Positions 25,497-37,965 of a stretch of 64,000 nucleotides of DNA are shown in pieces. Where the stretch lies: contig JAUIRK010000908.1 of the NCBI GenBank assembly GCA_030549495.1, forward strand, positions 731,001 to 795,000, in the 5' to 3' direction. This stretch comes from Nectonema munidae (lineage: Eukaryota; Nematomorpha; Nectonematoida; Nectonematidae). Each line of letters begins with the position of its first letter. Position 1 is the first letter of the stretch. Both the position numbers and the translations under genes were made by a program. The notes beneath the pieces were generated by a model that saw nothing but the letters and a program-made list of their open reading frames with translations, had not been told where the DNA came from and ran no database searches.

Positions 25497-25786
25497 CATG
25501 ATCTATCTGTTAAGAAACATTTTTTTGAATATCCTTTTGGACGTAATCTTTTTAGTTTATCTTTATAAATAAATTTTTCTTGCTTTCTTTCTTTCTCTCT
25601 CTATTGAATTATATTTGCAACATTGCATTGTTTTAAGATAGAAGTACTTTTTCAAATATCAAACATACGAAGATGTTTTCAGCGTTAAAATAAAATTTTA
25701 AAGTGTATTGTTTATATATTCGGTTTTCTAGCTTTATAATTTTAAGTATCCATAAAAAAGTTAATAGGAATAGTTAAAAGTCTTTA

Positions 25787-25845
25787 CATTTCCTAAAATA
25801 TAAATTTTCGACCACTATGGTCATAAACAGATCTTTGCTACCTTC
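25787..25845 (+). repeat. Dispersed repeat shared with 52709-52854
   Basis: The stretch AAATTTTCGACCACTATGG with TCATAAACAGATCTT is the reverse complement of part of the palindromic element in GRXCR intron 1. It directly abuts the next MITE. Confidence 0.6.
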
Positions 25846-26019
25846 TTAACCGGTTATCGACCACAGTCGACATATGTCTACTTTACAAAAATATGAATCG
25901 TCTGCTTTTATAAATGCTTTTTAATACTTAAAAATTCTAAAAATACTAAAAATTCTTTTTAGTAAAGCATCTGCTTTACATTAGATATCGTCTGATTATT
26001 CTGGTCGATAACGGGTTAA
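25846..26019. mobile_element. TTAA-flanked MITE, copy 3 (174 bp)
   Basis: Bounded by TTAA. Left end TTAACCGGTTATCGACCA; the right end, read inward, is TTAACCCGTTATCGACCA, so the terminal inverted repeats are nearly perfect. The inner part carries CAGACGATATC on the right arm. Confidence 0.85.
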
Positions 26020-26659
26020 GTAAGAGGGTGACGAGTTTCTGGAATTGGAGTAAATTAGTTGAAGAAAAATTTATCTTTATGTAAGGGAAAAATGTATTTT
26101 TTAAGAAATTTTGAATAAAGACTTTTTACTATTTCTATCACCTTTTTTTATACATATATTTCACGTCTTTTCAAGGACTCAGCTCCACTTCATCTATTTA
26201 AGTATTTATATAATTAATGGCAAGATTCATAGAATCGTTTAGAGAAGGTGAACCAATTTCATTTTTTGAGTTTTGAAAAACTCAATCTTACATGTTTTGA
26301 TATCTTTTAAAACCTCATAACGTTCGCCACTGAAAACAACAAGTCACAATTTGTATTTAATACTTCCCGAAACGTCAAAAGGATGAAGATGTGAGACAAC
26401 GCACCATATTTATTACTTCCTGTGCCATTTTTAGATGAACTTTTATATATAAATCACCAAAATAAACTTTTTTTGGTGATATCTCGAAAAAAGGTCACTC
26501 ATAACATAAGTTTTATTAATCGCTCACTCCATCGCAAGTATGGTTTTCTCATTTTTATTTTAATTCATCGAAACTGAATATATATGGCCATAAAATGAAA
26601 TTTTTTTTTTTTTATTTTTTAATATGTCGTTCAAAAAAAGTTGAAATATAATTGAAAAA

Positions 26660-28260
26660 AAACAAAAAAAATGGAGGCTGAATTTGACGCAGTTTCAAAC
26701 ATGTCCGAGCAGAACTATGATAAATATTGAGGAATTTTCTTTGGCTACTAAAAATAGAATGCTCATCAAAAAACAAATAACTTAGTAACATAATTAAAAG
26801 TAGAAAAGAGAGAATCAAAGTCATAACAGATGATGTGTCTTTGCTTTGGGAAGAAGTTTTGAATTTTCCGATTATATCTAAGCAAGATGTGAATTCAAAA
26901 TTGAGCAAACAATTGTTTTGTATGATAATTGTGCAAGAAAAAAGAACTTCACTCCATTAGACGGAATTTTTGATATAACAAAAGTTAAAGGGTTGTTGCT
27001 GAATGCTGAGGACAAAAAGCTTTACTTTGTTCAACTTGAAAGTATGGCAATGATGAAGGTTTAGCTTCACAAAGTAGTGATGAAGACAGCCACCAGTTCA
27101 ACACGCCTCAAGAATCTATAAGTAAATGTGCAATAGCAACAAGACTTGTGTCCCAAGCCAATATATCCACTAGAAAGGCATCGAAAATATGTGAACAACT
27201 GTCTCAAGAAGGTATTAATATACCGTCACCAACACAACAAGGTATCCACAAAGCATTTTTCAGAGAGGCTAAAAAAATGAAACTTTTTTTAATCGAAAAT
27301 TTACACAAGTATGAATGGAGTTTACACTTCAACGGCAAATAAATCGAAAGTTGTGAATTTCAGGCCATTGTTTTCAAAAATGAAATAAAAAGAGTGAACT
27401 TGAGTGTCATACAATTACATGATGGCAAAGCGTAGTCTATTTCTGAAGGAATCGCGAATGTTTTAGATGAATTTGATTTGTACGGCTCGATTATGATGAT
27501 AGTTTGCGATACAACAAATGTGAACACCGGCTAAAAAACGAAGTTATAGTGACACTGTAAAACATGTTTTTAACCAAAAATATGACTAAACCTCAGCTCA
27601 CGTCTTGGATCGTATTTTGCGAGTTTTCATGGATGAACGGCTTCCTAGTTTTAATCGCAAGCCTGATGGAGAGTATTTTTTTGTTGAGAAGCTGATGTCA
27701 AATTACAAAGAGCTACAAAACGCGCCAAAAATGGAACGTACATGTAATTGAAGAGCAAGTCGCTTGGAGAGATGATATGAAATTTCTGTACAATTTTGTG
27801 AACTCTTTCAAATTTTTCAACGAGAACAAAATCCTTCCTTTCATTAAGTTCCAAAAAATTCTAAATATTTGTAAGGCGAGATTGAATACATGAGCCATTC
27901 TAGTTATTCTAGCATACTTTTTATTGCCGAATTGAGAAATCAACTTCAACCAATTTGTCATTTTGTTTCATCGTATTGTTTCAATGATCAAACGTTTCGA
28001 TTAGAAACATATGAGGAATTGAGAAATGTTTTAAAACCGTACAAGAAAGTTTTCAAATATTTCAAAACGCATTGGTCACAAGAGCTTTCAAGAATCAATA
28101 TTCCGAGAAGCATTTAGTGTTGTGAATGATCCATCAAAGTTATGCAGGATTTGTATAAAGTATGTAAAAAGAAGCCAAACTTGACATTGCGTTTCATCGC
28201 ATCTAATGATTTGTCTGTCCTCTTTCAACTTTTAGTCAAGTTTTTTATGCTTTTCTAATC
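26660..28260 (+). pseudogene. DNA transposon relic, family not assigned
   Basis: Broken plus-strand frames read VSQANISTRKASKICEQL, YEWSLHFNGK, VIQLHDGKA, VCDTTNVNTG, HVLDRILRVFMDERLPSFNR, KLMSNYKEL, CNKLQPICHFVS-like text (27930-27975), HWSQELSRINIPRS and VMQDLYKVCKK. A WxLHFDGK, DGKA, CDTTxVNTG order followed by a long helical C-terminus looks like an RNase H-fold transposase in several lesion-separated pieces. I think it is hAT-like but cannot prove it. No terminal repeats found. Confidence 0.5.
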
Positions 28261-28555
28261 AATAAACTTTTTAGAAAATAACTAACTTTTTATTCATGCA
28301 TTTTCAATTGATTTCAGAGTTTGAGTGATTATTTGGCATGGGTGACCTTTTTTCAATATTAAAAGGAAGAAACCTTATTTTTATTGTTTTTACGCAAAAA
28401 TTCATCCAAAGATAGAACAGGGTTGTGAACTCAAAAAAAGTTATATCCCTAATATTTATATTTGAGATAACCAATTCCATTATGAGATAGTAAGCTCCCA
28501 TAAATTAAAGTTTGCATATAAAACATATTTTGTTATGCATTTCTTTTGATATATA

Positions 28556-28905
28556 TATATATATTAAGTGGGCGACAAATACTACGATGATTCATCTTCA
28601 ACCTGTATACTACGATGATTCATCTTCAACCTGTATACTACGATGATTCATCTCCAACCTGTATACTACGATGGTTTCTATTCCATGTACAAACGACTAG
28701 GGAGACAATGTTCAACTTTCTGTTCATGTTATTACCTATATACATTATACCTGTATACTACGATGGTTCATCTCCAACCTGTATACCGCGATAATTCATC
28801 TCCAACCTATCAGTTCATATTTTGTTAGATGTAAGATTTGATATACCTCATTCGGGGAGAGGATGTTCGATAAGTTATTACCTAAATTTTTGCAATTTTT
28901 TCATG
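28556..28905 (+). repeat. Dispersed element with 28-bp minisatellite, copy 1
   Basis: A 28-bp unit (CTGTATACTACGATG core plus a TTCATCTTCAAC part) repeats about five to six times at 28581-28812, broken by a unique segment (28672-28747). It is followed by a conserved 3' core (28812-28905) with ATGTAAGATTTGATATACC and CTCATTCGGGGAGA. The same arrangement is at 56880-57250, and the core alone is at 57556-57645 (minus) and 58470-58545. Confidence 0.75.
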
Positions 28906-29402
28906 ATAATAAATAAAATATCTGTCAAATGACCATGATCTGCAGATGACTTATGAATAATAGAATCAGTCCGTCGATAAAAGGAAAGGGGCCAGGGAAT
29001 TTATTTTACCCCTGAAACTTCCTTGAAATATATATGTGCTTACACTTTCTTATAGTCCGGGCCCCATTAAAATCAGTTTTGCCCCCTGTATGAGTTTTGC
29101 CAACCCTCTGTACTTGAGGTCTGGCGACGGGGCTGAATAGAACTAATAAATAACACCACAACAGTTTGTTTAATTCCATTTTAACAGCTGGAATATCTTT
29201 AACGTATTTATCTTTCTTAAACTTCCAATGATATGTTACAAATATGATATTCATCCAACTTAACCAAATTAAATTAGTTCTATTGTCAATACCTGTTATT
29301 GCCAGGCTATTTAGCATTCATTTTCAAATAAAAAAATTCCCAACTTATTTAAGGCCCAGCATAACTACCCTTAGAAATTTTCAATCCTAATCAAATATGA
29401 TC
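28906..29402. other. BRSK intron 1, nothing assigned
   Basis: A minus-strand open frame (29006-29317) covers a slightly GC-richer patch (29050-29150) that could be a repeat end, but I recognise no family. Confidence 0.4.
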
Positions 29403-29539
29403 TTAACCCATTAAGTCCCAATGCTCCCATTTGGGAACATAAGTAATTTCATCTTCGTCTGCTTTTTTCAATGACTTTGAATATAAATCGTCTGCGTTTT
29501 TTAGATATCGTCTGATTTCTATGGTACTTAATGGGTTAA
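29403..29539. mobile_element. TTAA-flanked MITE, copy 4 (137 bp)
   Basis: Starts TTAACCCATTAAGTCCCA and ends TTAATGGGTTAA. It is the reverse complement of copy 2 at over 80% identity by eye and identical in length. The GCAGACGA motifs are on its minus strand. Confidence 0.88.
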
Positions 29540-29869
29540 GCATATAGAGTCAGTTTTAAGCCTATTTGAAATATTTTATTAAATTGTGCCCCACCAGCAT
29601 TCACAGACTTACTTTTCTGTATCCTAAGAGTTAATTATAGAAAATGAAGTCATTAAAATATTGATGATGAAATTTTTTTGAAAGATTTTGCAAATAAAAA
29701 AAACAAAAATCGTAGGCATATAGTAGAAAATTTCTTTCAATCTAAAAAATTTATAAAAATGGTCATACCCCTTATGTCCGTAACGCAATTGAGTGTCTTA
29801 AAAATTGTTTCCGGTACTTGTTAGATAGTCTAAAAGAAGTGGTGCTGCTGAATTTATTCTAAATCATAA

Positions 29870-30360
29870 TACAAAAAATAAAAAAAAAATAAAACCATTG
29901 TTCGATTTTTGCAAAACTCGCTGGCCAGAAAGACATGATGCATATCAACACTTCTTCAAGTTTTTTGTATATAACGATGAAACTTTAGAAATAATAGGTA
30001 ATAAACGTCATGTTCATAAGTTTAGCACTCGCTTTGCTGACTGGGACGGAAGTAATCGCAGTACAGGGTATCGCCTCTTTTTTACTTATTGTTGTCTTCT
30101 TTGACAATTGATCAATACATGCCCCACTTTTCTCTACCATATTAAAAAATTTTCCTCATCCACAATGATTTCTTTGGTGTCTTATTCCAAGTATTTTATC
30201 GGTAAAAGATGTCAATCATCACAAAATGCAAAGAAGATTTGCCTTATATAGAGTTATTTTCCATAGAATTACCACATTACCAAAACATCTCACGAAAATA
30301 TCTCTTCAAAAATTCCATATGAAGCTCCGGCACAAGCAATTAAGTAAGACGACGCAGTGA
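29870..30360 (+). pseudogene. hAT (DUF4371-type) transposase relic
   Basis: The open piece at 29898-30104 reads LFDFCKTRWPERHDAYQHF, close to the LCxTRWxERHD motif of hAT/DUF4371 proteins (zinc finger MYM-type 1 relatives). Further frame-shifted text downstream resembles the helical region that follows. Only the middle of the protein remains. No ends identified. Confidence 0.65.
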
Positions 30361-30401
30361 TCTTTATGTTCATTTTACACGTGACAGGAAAATTATAATT
30401 T

Positions 30402-31191
30402 TGGGATAACTGCTATTTAGAAAATTGCCCCACCCAAAATTGCCATTTCTTTAACTTGAAACCTGAACCTCTTTCTTTGCTAATTTTAAAAACCATTTAC
30501 TGTAATATTGATTATAAAAATTTGAAACTCTATTGATAAGTTTATTGAAAATTTATATCACAAACAAAAATTAGAAATATAATGAAATTTATTGAAGTGG
30601 AATATTCAATTAAATTTAACTTAAAACGGCAAGGTTTCTCTAGAGAAGAAACTTCCAAAAATATGGCCTAAGGGTATTATAATTCAAAAAAAGAAGTTTA
30701 GATTAAAAGAGTAAAAGTTTCAGATAAGAAAGCTTTGTATGTTAATGAAATAATTTAGAAAAGGAGAAATTGCAATAAATGTAGACAAAAATAATGTTAA
30801 ACTTATGTTTATCTATTCAAAACAAAAACATGTAATACTTTCGAAAATTAGAATCAAAGGAGGTGTGATTAAATGTTGGTTAGATAAATCCTACTTCGAT
30901 ACTGCGAGGTATCGGGTTCGATCCAGTATATCAAGCCTTCTTTGTTCATAGTTCGATACAAGCAGCTTGGAGATGAAAAGAACACAAATTCTTACCTTTA
31001 CACCTTACCATCAAAAAATGAATATTGATTTCCAACTTTTGTTAGCGATATAAATATTCAATGAACTTATTAATAAAGTTTCCAATTTTTTATATGCAAT
31101 ATTACAGTAAATGGTTTTTAAAAATTAGCAAAGAAAGAGGTTCAGGTTTCATGTTAAAGCTATGACAATTTTCTCCATGTCAGTTATCCCA
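30402..31191. mobile_element. Non-autonomous DNA transposon with about 160-bp inverted repeats
   Basis: Left arm 30402-30565 and right arm 31041-31191 are inverted copies. Both run GGGATAACTG, GAAACCTGAACCTCTTTC, TTTGCTAATTTT and ACCATTTACTGTAATATT. The interior has no transposase and carries a SINE (copy 3). The target duplication is unclear. Confidence 0.8.
30860..30995 (+). mobile_element. tRNA-derived SINE, copy 3
   Basis: The B box GGGTTCGATCC (30914-30924) is followed by the family body TCATAGTTCGATACAAGC. It is nested inside the long-TIR element and is therefore younger than it. Confidence 0.75.
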
Positions 31192-32209
31192 CAATAGAAA
31201 CTTTCACACTTGCAATCTTGTGACGGGCAATAGCCCAAATGGCAATTTTCCCAGTGGCAATTTTCCTAGCACTAACTGTATAACAAGGCCTTTTGATTTA
31301 CAATGTGACGTTATATATCCCTCAGACAGCTTTATTAATTTTTTTGGGAAAAGGATTACCCCATTTTAATGCTGCTGCGTACATGACTGAGCAATATGTC
31401 TTTTAAAATATAAATTCCATATTCTCTATCAATGAAACAGTTAATGCCTTTTTATTTAAATGATATTTCTTAGTTAAAGACGAGTGTACTGCACGAAATA
31501 TGACATACATACATTTTAACCCTGGATGTGTGTTCAAATCACAATCAAGGAAAATTATTTTCAGGAAATTATTGTGGCAGTGAATTTTAGCGTTGGTCGT
31601 TTCGATTATGTATTATTTAATTACTGCAATATTATATGCATATATAATATATGATCATTTCTTTCAAAGATGAAACAGGATATTTTTTAAGAAACAATAA
31701 AAACACTGATTATGAATGTTTGTTTAGAATTAAACATATGCCATATTGGATACTGTAACGAATTCATAAATATACCATTTAAATACATATGGGAAAGGTA
31801 TGAGCAAACTCAACAAAGGCTTCTATGCCCAAGTTGAAATAAATGTTTATCAATGGAAAAAACTCAATTTTTTATGTTTACATTTGGTATACAAAAATGG
31901 TAAGAAGTTCCATAAAAGGAAAAAAGAAGAATTAGAAAGTATGCTGAAGGAATAAAACTGGCTTAAAAAACTCCTATAAATGAAAACAATGTTAGAATTA
32001 ACTTGGGTAAATTAGTTTTATGATAATGAGAAACTTTCATAATTTCATGTCAAAATATCCAGACCTCCATTATAGTAGTTTGCTCGGTTATTAGTAATGT
32101 GAACAATTTTATATTTTAAATTTAATACCATAACATTATTTGAGAAAATTGGATTTTCTAAGCTCTAGTATAAATTTTATGTGTCAAAATTCAACCTAAG
32201 AAAGTAAAG
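31192..32209. other. BRSK intron 1, nothing recognised
   Basis: AT-rich. Only a short GGCAATTTTCC direct repeat (about 31240-31265) stands out. Confidence 0.45.
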
Positions 32210-32352
32210 GGAAAAATACCTGGAGTAATTTTACCGAGAAGGCATAATTGCAGCGGGTGTGTAAAAGTATGGCAAAGAACGCTTGATGCTGGATCGAACC
32301 CGTGACCTTGTGGTATCGAAGCTAAGTGTTTAGTCAACCGTACTGAGTCTCT
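32210..32352 (-). mobile_element. tRNA-derived SINE, copy 4
   Basis: The minus strand carries the head with the B box GGGTTCGATCC (32291-32301), a CATCAAGCGTTCTTTGCC body and GCAATTATGCC, like the GCAATTGTGCC of copy 1. Confidence 0.7.
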
Positions 32353-32591
32353 AATCTTGTAAATTTAAAAATATCGGAAAATCATGGTCAGTAGAACTAT
32401 TTTTCACTCAACTAATAAGACTTTTAGTTAAAGTCAAATCATTTTATATATGTTTCAAGAAATTTGCGCTAAATAATTTCACTTTATTTAGAATTAAAAA
32501 AAGAACGAACTGAATAACGAAATTGAATGAATAAAATATATGAAGAATACGTGTTTTTGGCATTAGAAATGAAAAAAAGAAAAAATTAAAC

Positions 32592-32697
32592 CTGTTTGTC
32601 CTTTTCCGAGTGTTTTTTCTATTTGATACGCTCCAACATAACTAATAGATGTTCTTTTGTAGTTTTTTTCTTTGAGCTCAATTATTCGTGTTGACAT
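32592..32697 (-). CDS. BRSK: BRSK exon 1: start codon and glycine-rich loop
   Basis: ATG at 32695-32697 opens MSTRIIELKEKNYKRTSISY, then VGAYQIEKTLGKGQT and the first base of Gly. YVGxYxxEKTLGKGQTG is a BRSK signature. The donor G|GTTTAA gives phase 1, which matches exon 2 some 21.3 kb away. The N-terminus before YVG is about 20 residues, similar to known BRSKs. No earlier in-frame ATG is needed, but an upstream non-coding exon is possible. Confidence 0.93.
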
Positions 32698-34443
<1,746 letters not shown>

Positions 34444-34598
34444 AATGAATGAATGAATGAATGAAAGATTTATTTAGAGCGAAACTACTGCTAATTTATA
34501 GACTGTACAGTCTCGCTACACACATTCCATAATAATCTAAGAAACATGCAAACACAAAGTAAATATGAATACAAGAAAAAAAAAAATAGAAGGAAATT

Positions 34599-36682
34599 TT
34601 AAATTCTGTTTGATATGATTTCTGAAGAAAATATGGAAGTTTTCAAGCTTTTCTTAAAAGTATTTAAATCATTAATACTTCTCAAGTATAAAGGTAAACC
34701 ATTCCAGAGTTTTTCTGCACTCATAACAGTTCTTCCATTGCCAGTAAAAGAAGTCTTCAATCGCATGCTTGAATTTAAAGACATCTTTTGAGCCAAATAA
34801 AAAGGTATACGAAAATGTAAGCATTTGAAAGTTTGGACCAAAACTTTAAAATCTATTCTTCTTCTAATGGTAAGCCAATGTAAATTTTCGAGTTCATTTG
34901 AAACTCTTTGTCTTCGAGGAATCTTTAAGATTACTCTAGCACAAGTATTTTGCAATACTTGTAACTTTTTGATTTGATAATCATACATTCCGAAGAGCAG
35001 AGAGTTGCAATAATCAAGTTTATTAATAACATAGGAGTTCAGTAAAACTTTAACATTATTTCGGGTAAGATGTTTGGCAATTTTAGATAGGTTTTTCAAA
35101 AAAGCATATCCACTTTTTAAGAGATCAGAGACCAGTTGATCAAACACCATATTTTTATCTAAAGAGACGCCAAGTACATTGACTTTATCACAAATGGGTA
35201 TATGTAGGCCATCATGCAAAGGTATGCTGGGAAAAAAGATCTCTTGATTTTGAGAAGATGAAGAGAAAACTATCGCTCTTGTTTTTTTTCTATTGAATTT
35301 TAGATTGAAGCTGATCATTAATGATGAAAGATCGTGTAAAAGATGTGGAACTATACATTTTAAAGTCGAATATTGAAACTTGGAATCAAATTCTTTCAAA
35401 ATAAAAATATCGTCAGCAAATGCGAAGACTTGGAATCCTTTACTTTTAATAAATCTCAGAATCGGAGTAACATACAGACTGAAGAGAAACGGACCCAAAA
35501 CAGATCCTTGAGGTACGCCATATTTTGTCAGCTTTGGTGAGGAACAGAATCCATCAATGATGGTACATTGACTTCTGTTCTCCAAGTAGGACTCAAGCCA
35601 CTTTAAAGCACAACCTTCCAATTCCAAACTCATCGTGAAGTAATTTAAGCAGTAAATCTCTATCAACTGTATCAAAGGCTGAAGATAAATCTAACATAAT
35701 GAGCACAGTAAATTGCTTTCTTCTGAATGAATCTGTAACAGCTTCAAGGAGACATTGTAAAAGAGATTCTGTATTACAATTTTTTTTATAAGCGTACTGC
35801 TCATCATCAAGCAAAGAGTTTTTGACACAGTGATTTTGCAGCTGTTTTAGAATAATGCGTTCAAAGAGCTTACTCAGAAACGGCAGGTTTGAAACTGGTC
35901 TATAATCATTCATGTCAATGAATGAAGCATTTTGTGTTTTAGGGAGAGGGGTTATGTAACCACATTTCATGCCTAAAAATAGAGAGGATCTTATTGAAGA
36001 GTTAATGTAATGAACAAAGAGTGGAAGTAGAATATCCCAACAATAGTTGAACAATTCTGGATTCAGAATGTCAGCCGGTCCCATTTTGATTCCATGTATT
36101 CTAACTATCTCCTCAACTTCTGTTGAATCAGTGTAATTGAACTTTGTGAATGAACAGACAGCAAATCTTTCAATGATAATAGAAAAATCAATCACCCTTG
36201 ATAAACTCAAGTCATTAGTTATAGAACTAACTTTATGGAGGAAAAAAGAGTTGAACATATTTGCATATCTTTGTTTTTCTATTGCAGAGTACTTGGTGGT
36301 AGCTTGATGAGACTTTCCCAGCAAAGTACGGAAGTAGTTGTAGAGCTTTTTTGAATTAGACCCATTATTTATAAAATCATCACAGTACTTAGAAATATTC
36401 TTTTCTAAAATTAAACTCGTATTGTTACGTAAACTTTCATAGATTCTTCGTCTATCTGATGAGGCGCATTTCAGCCACTTCTTATAGGCAACTCTTCTTT
36501 TGTTTCTGGAGCGAGTAAACTCTCTATTTATCCAAGGAGGCTTGGAAGATTTTGACTTCACAGTTTTATAACTAGAATGATTGGAAAGAGTATTTCCAAT
36601 CGCCAATATTAAATTATTATAAAAGTCCTGTAAAGAGTAATTAGCAGAAAAAAAAGAGAAACTATCAATGCTCACTTGCAAA
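34599..36682 (-). CDS. LINE-B ORF2, reverse transcriptase and C-terminal domain (one frameshift)
   Basis: It continues the endonuclease frame from 41375 exactly: LDLQV, then SIDSFSFFSANYSL. RT motifs: RPVSNLPFLSKLFERII, DEQYAYKKNCNTESLLQ, IMLDLSSAFDTVDRD (catalytic Asp), GVPQGSVLGPFLFSLY, AFADDIFIL (FADD catalytic pair) and LGVSLDKNM. The tail contains ARVILKIPRRQR and LHWLTIRRRIDFKVL, typical of CR1/L2-group elements. A single 1-nt shift near 35640, between EFGI and EGCALKWLESYL, splits it into two frames (36682-35593 and 35675-34599). It ends at a stop at 34599. Confidence 0.9.
36672..36682. repeat. Target-site duplication, left copy (TCACTTGCAAA)
   Basis: Eleven bases identical to 41375-41385. 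They flank the nested plus-strand LINE and mark its exact ends. Confidence 0.93.
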
Positions 36683-36710
36683 GAGCTGATGATTAATGAA
36701 ATCCAACTTT

Positions 36711-36719
36711 AAAATGGCG
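36711..36719 (+). promoter_or_regulatory. YY1-like motif AAAATGGCG near LINE-A 5' end
   Basis: AAAATGGCG lies at +29 to +37 from the element start. It matches the YY1/Pleiohomeotic core (AAAATGGCGGC family). LINE-B has AAAATGGCGG at a comparable place. In human L1 a YY1 site near the 5' end helps set the transcription start; a similar role here is inference. Confidence 0.5.
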
Positions 36720-36857
36720 TCTCTTTTTTCTCATTTGTCTTAGAGAAATCAAATCATCATCATCATCTCCAACTTTTAATGGTGCTTTCTAACTTTCAAA
36801 TTTAAAAATTTTTTTTTGTTTTCTCTTTTATTTTTTTTTCTTTATATTTATTTTGCT

Positions 36858-37965
36858 ATGGGAAAAAAGAGCAAAGATAATATTTGGACATGTACGTTCT
36901 GTAAAGCTACTAAATGTCAAGATATGATTTATTGTTCTTCTTGTTCCAAATGGTTTTGCTATTCATGCCAAAAAGTTGATACGGAACTTTTTCAAGCCCT
37001 GGATAAATTTTTTTCATCCGGTTTGCGTTGGAATTGTACCACCTGTTGCAGCTCGAATATCAACAAGACTTCATCCAAGTCTAGTACAACATGTAAATGC
37101 GATACTGTAATAGAAAAACTTGATAAAATAGAAAAAAAATTGTTTAACGCAAAAAGTACAATTTCCAAGGATAATATTACATCAACTGAGAAAAATAATA
37201 ATTATTTGACTGTGAATTACAAAGATAAATCAGATAATAAAAATTTTGAAAATTTCAAAAGTTATGCAAGTGTTGTGCTTTCCTCAACAAAGGTTGATAA
37301 CATTTCTTCTACTAAAAATAAAGCAAAAATTTTTTTTCCTTCCAAAGTTACTCTAAAAGAAGCTGAAGAAAAATTTGTGAAAGACTCAAACTTTACCGAG
37401 AAGTACAAATTTTCAAAATCAGTCAAGTTTAAGCCAAGAATAATAATTCCTTTTGTACCTACTTCAATGGATAATAATGAATTTTTATCTTCTTTTTCAG
37501 TAAAAAAATGATCATGTTTCTTCTTTCTTGAAAGACAATCCAGACTCAATTAAAATATTGTTCTCCATTCCTAAAAAAGACAAAGCTTATAAAAGTGTTA
37601 TTTGTGAAGTTTCTCCTCAGATGCGTTCTATTTTAAAAGTAAATTTTGATTTTATTTATATGTGTTTAAAGAAAATTAGAATTTACGATTATGCTTCTCA
37701 GACTCAATGTACTGTTTGCTGCCAGTTTGGACATAAGTCCTCTAAATTTAAGAACATATCATCTCCCAAATGCATATATTGTTCAGATTCACATGATGCC
37801 AAAAATTGTCCACACAAAAATGATAATGAAAAACATAAATGTATCAATTGCATCAACAGTAAGTCAGAAATTAATAATCATATTTCTGTAAGTTCTTTAT
37901 GTCCACTGGTTCAAAAAGAACGGAAATTTATATTATCAAATACTATTACAACTACTGATGGTTGA
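36858..37965 (+). CDS. LINE-A ORF1: PHD-like finger and CCHC knuckles (one frameshift)
   Basis: ATG at 36858 opens MGKKSKDNIWTCTFCKATKC. Cys/His spacing (CTFC, CSSC, CYSC, CTTC) fits a PHD-like zinc finger in the first 75 residues. A Lys/Asn-rich linker and an RNA-recognition-like segment follow. After a 1-nt shift at the A7 run (37505-37511) the frame continues NDHVSSFLKDNPDS to CTVCCQFGHKS, CIYCSDSHDAKNC and KCINC, CCHC-type knuckles of LINE ORF1/Gag-like nucleic-acid-binding proteins. The first knuckle has Phe for its last Cys. Its stop TGA overlaps the ORF2 ATG (ATGGTTGA), suggesting coupled termination-reinitiation. Confidence 0.88.

Noticed and set aside
28581-28812. 28-bp regularly spaced repeats that might suggest a CRISPR array
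   Set aside because: Units are directly tandem without unique spacers, and the genome is animal. It is a minisatellite inside a dispersed element.
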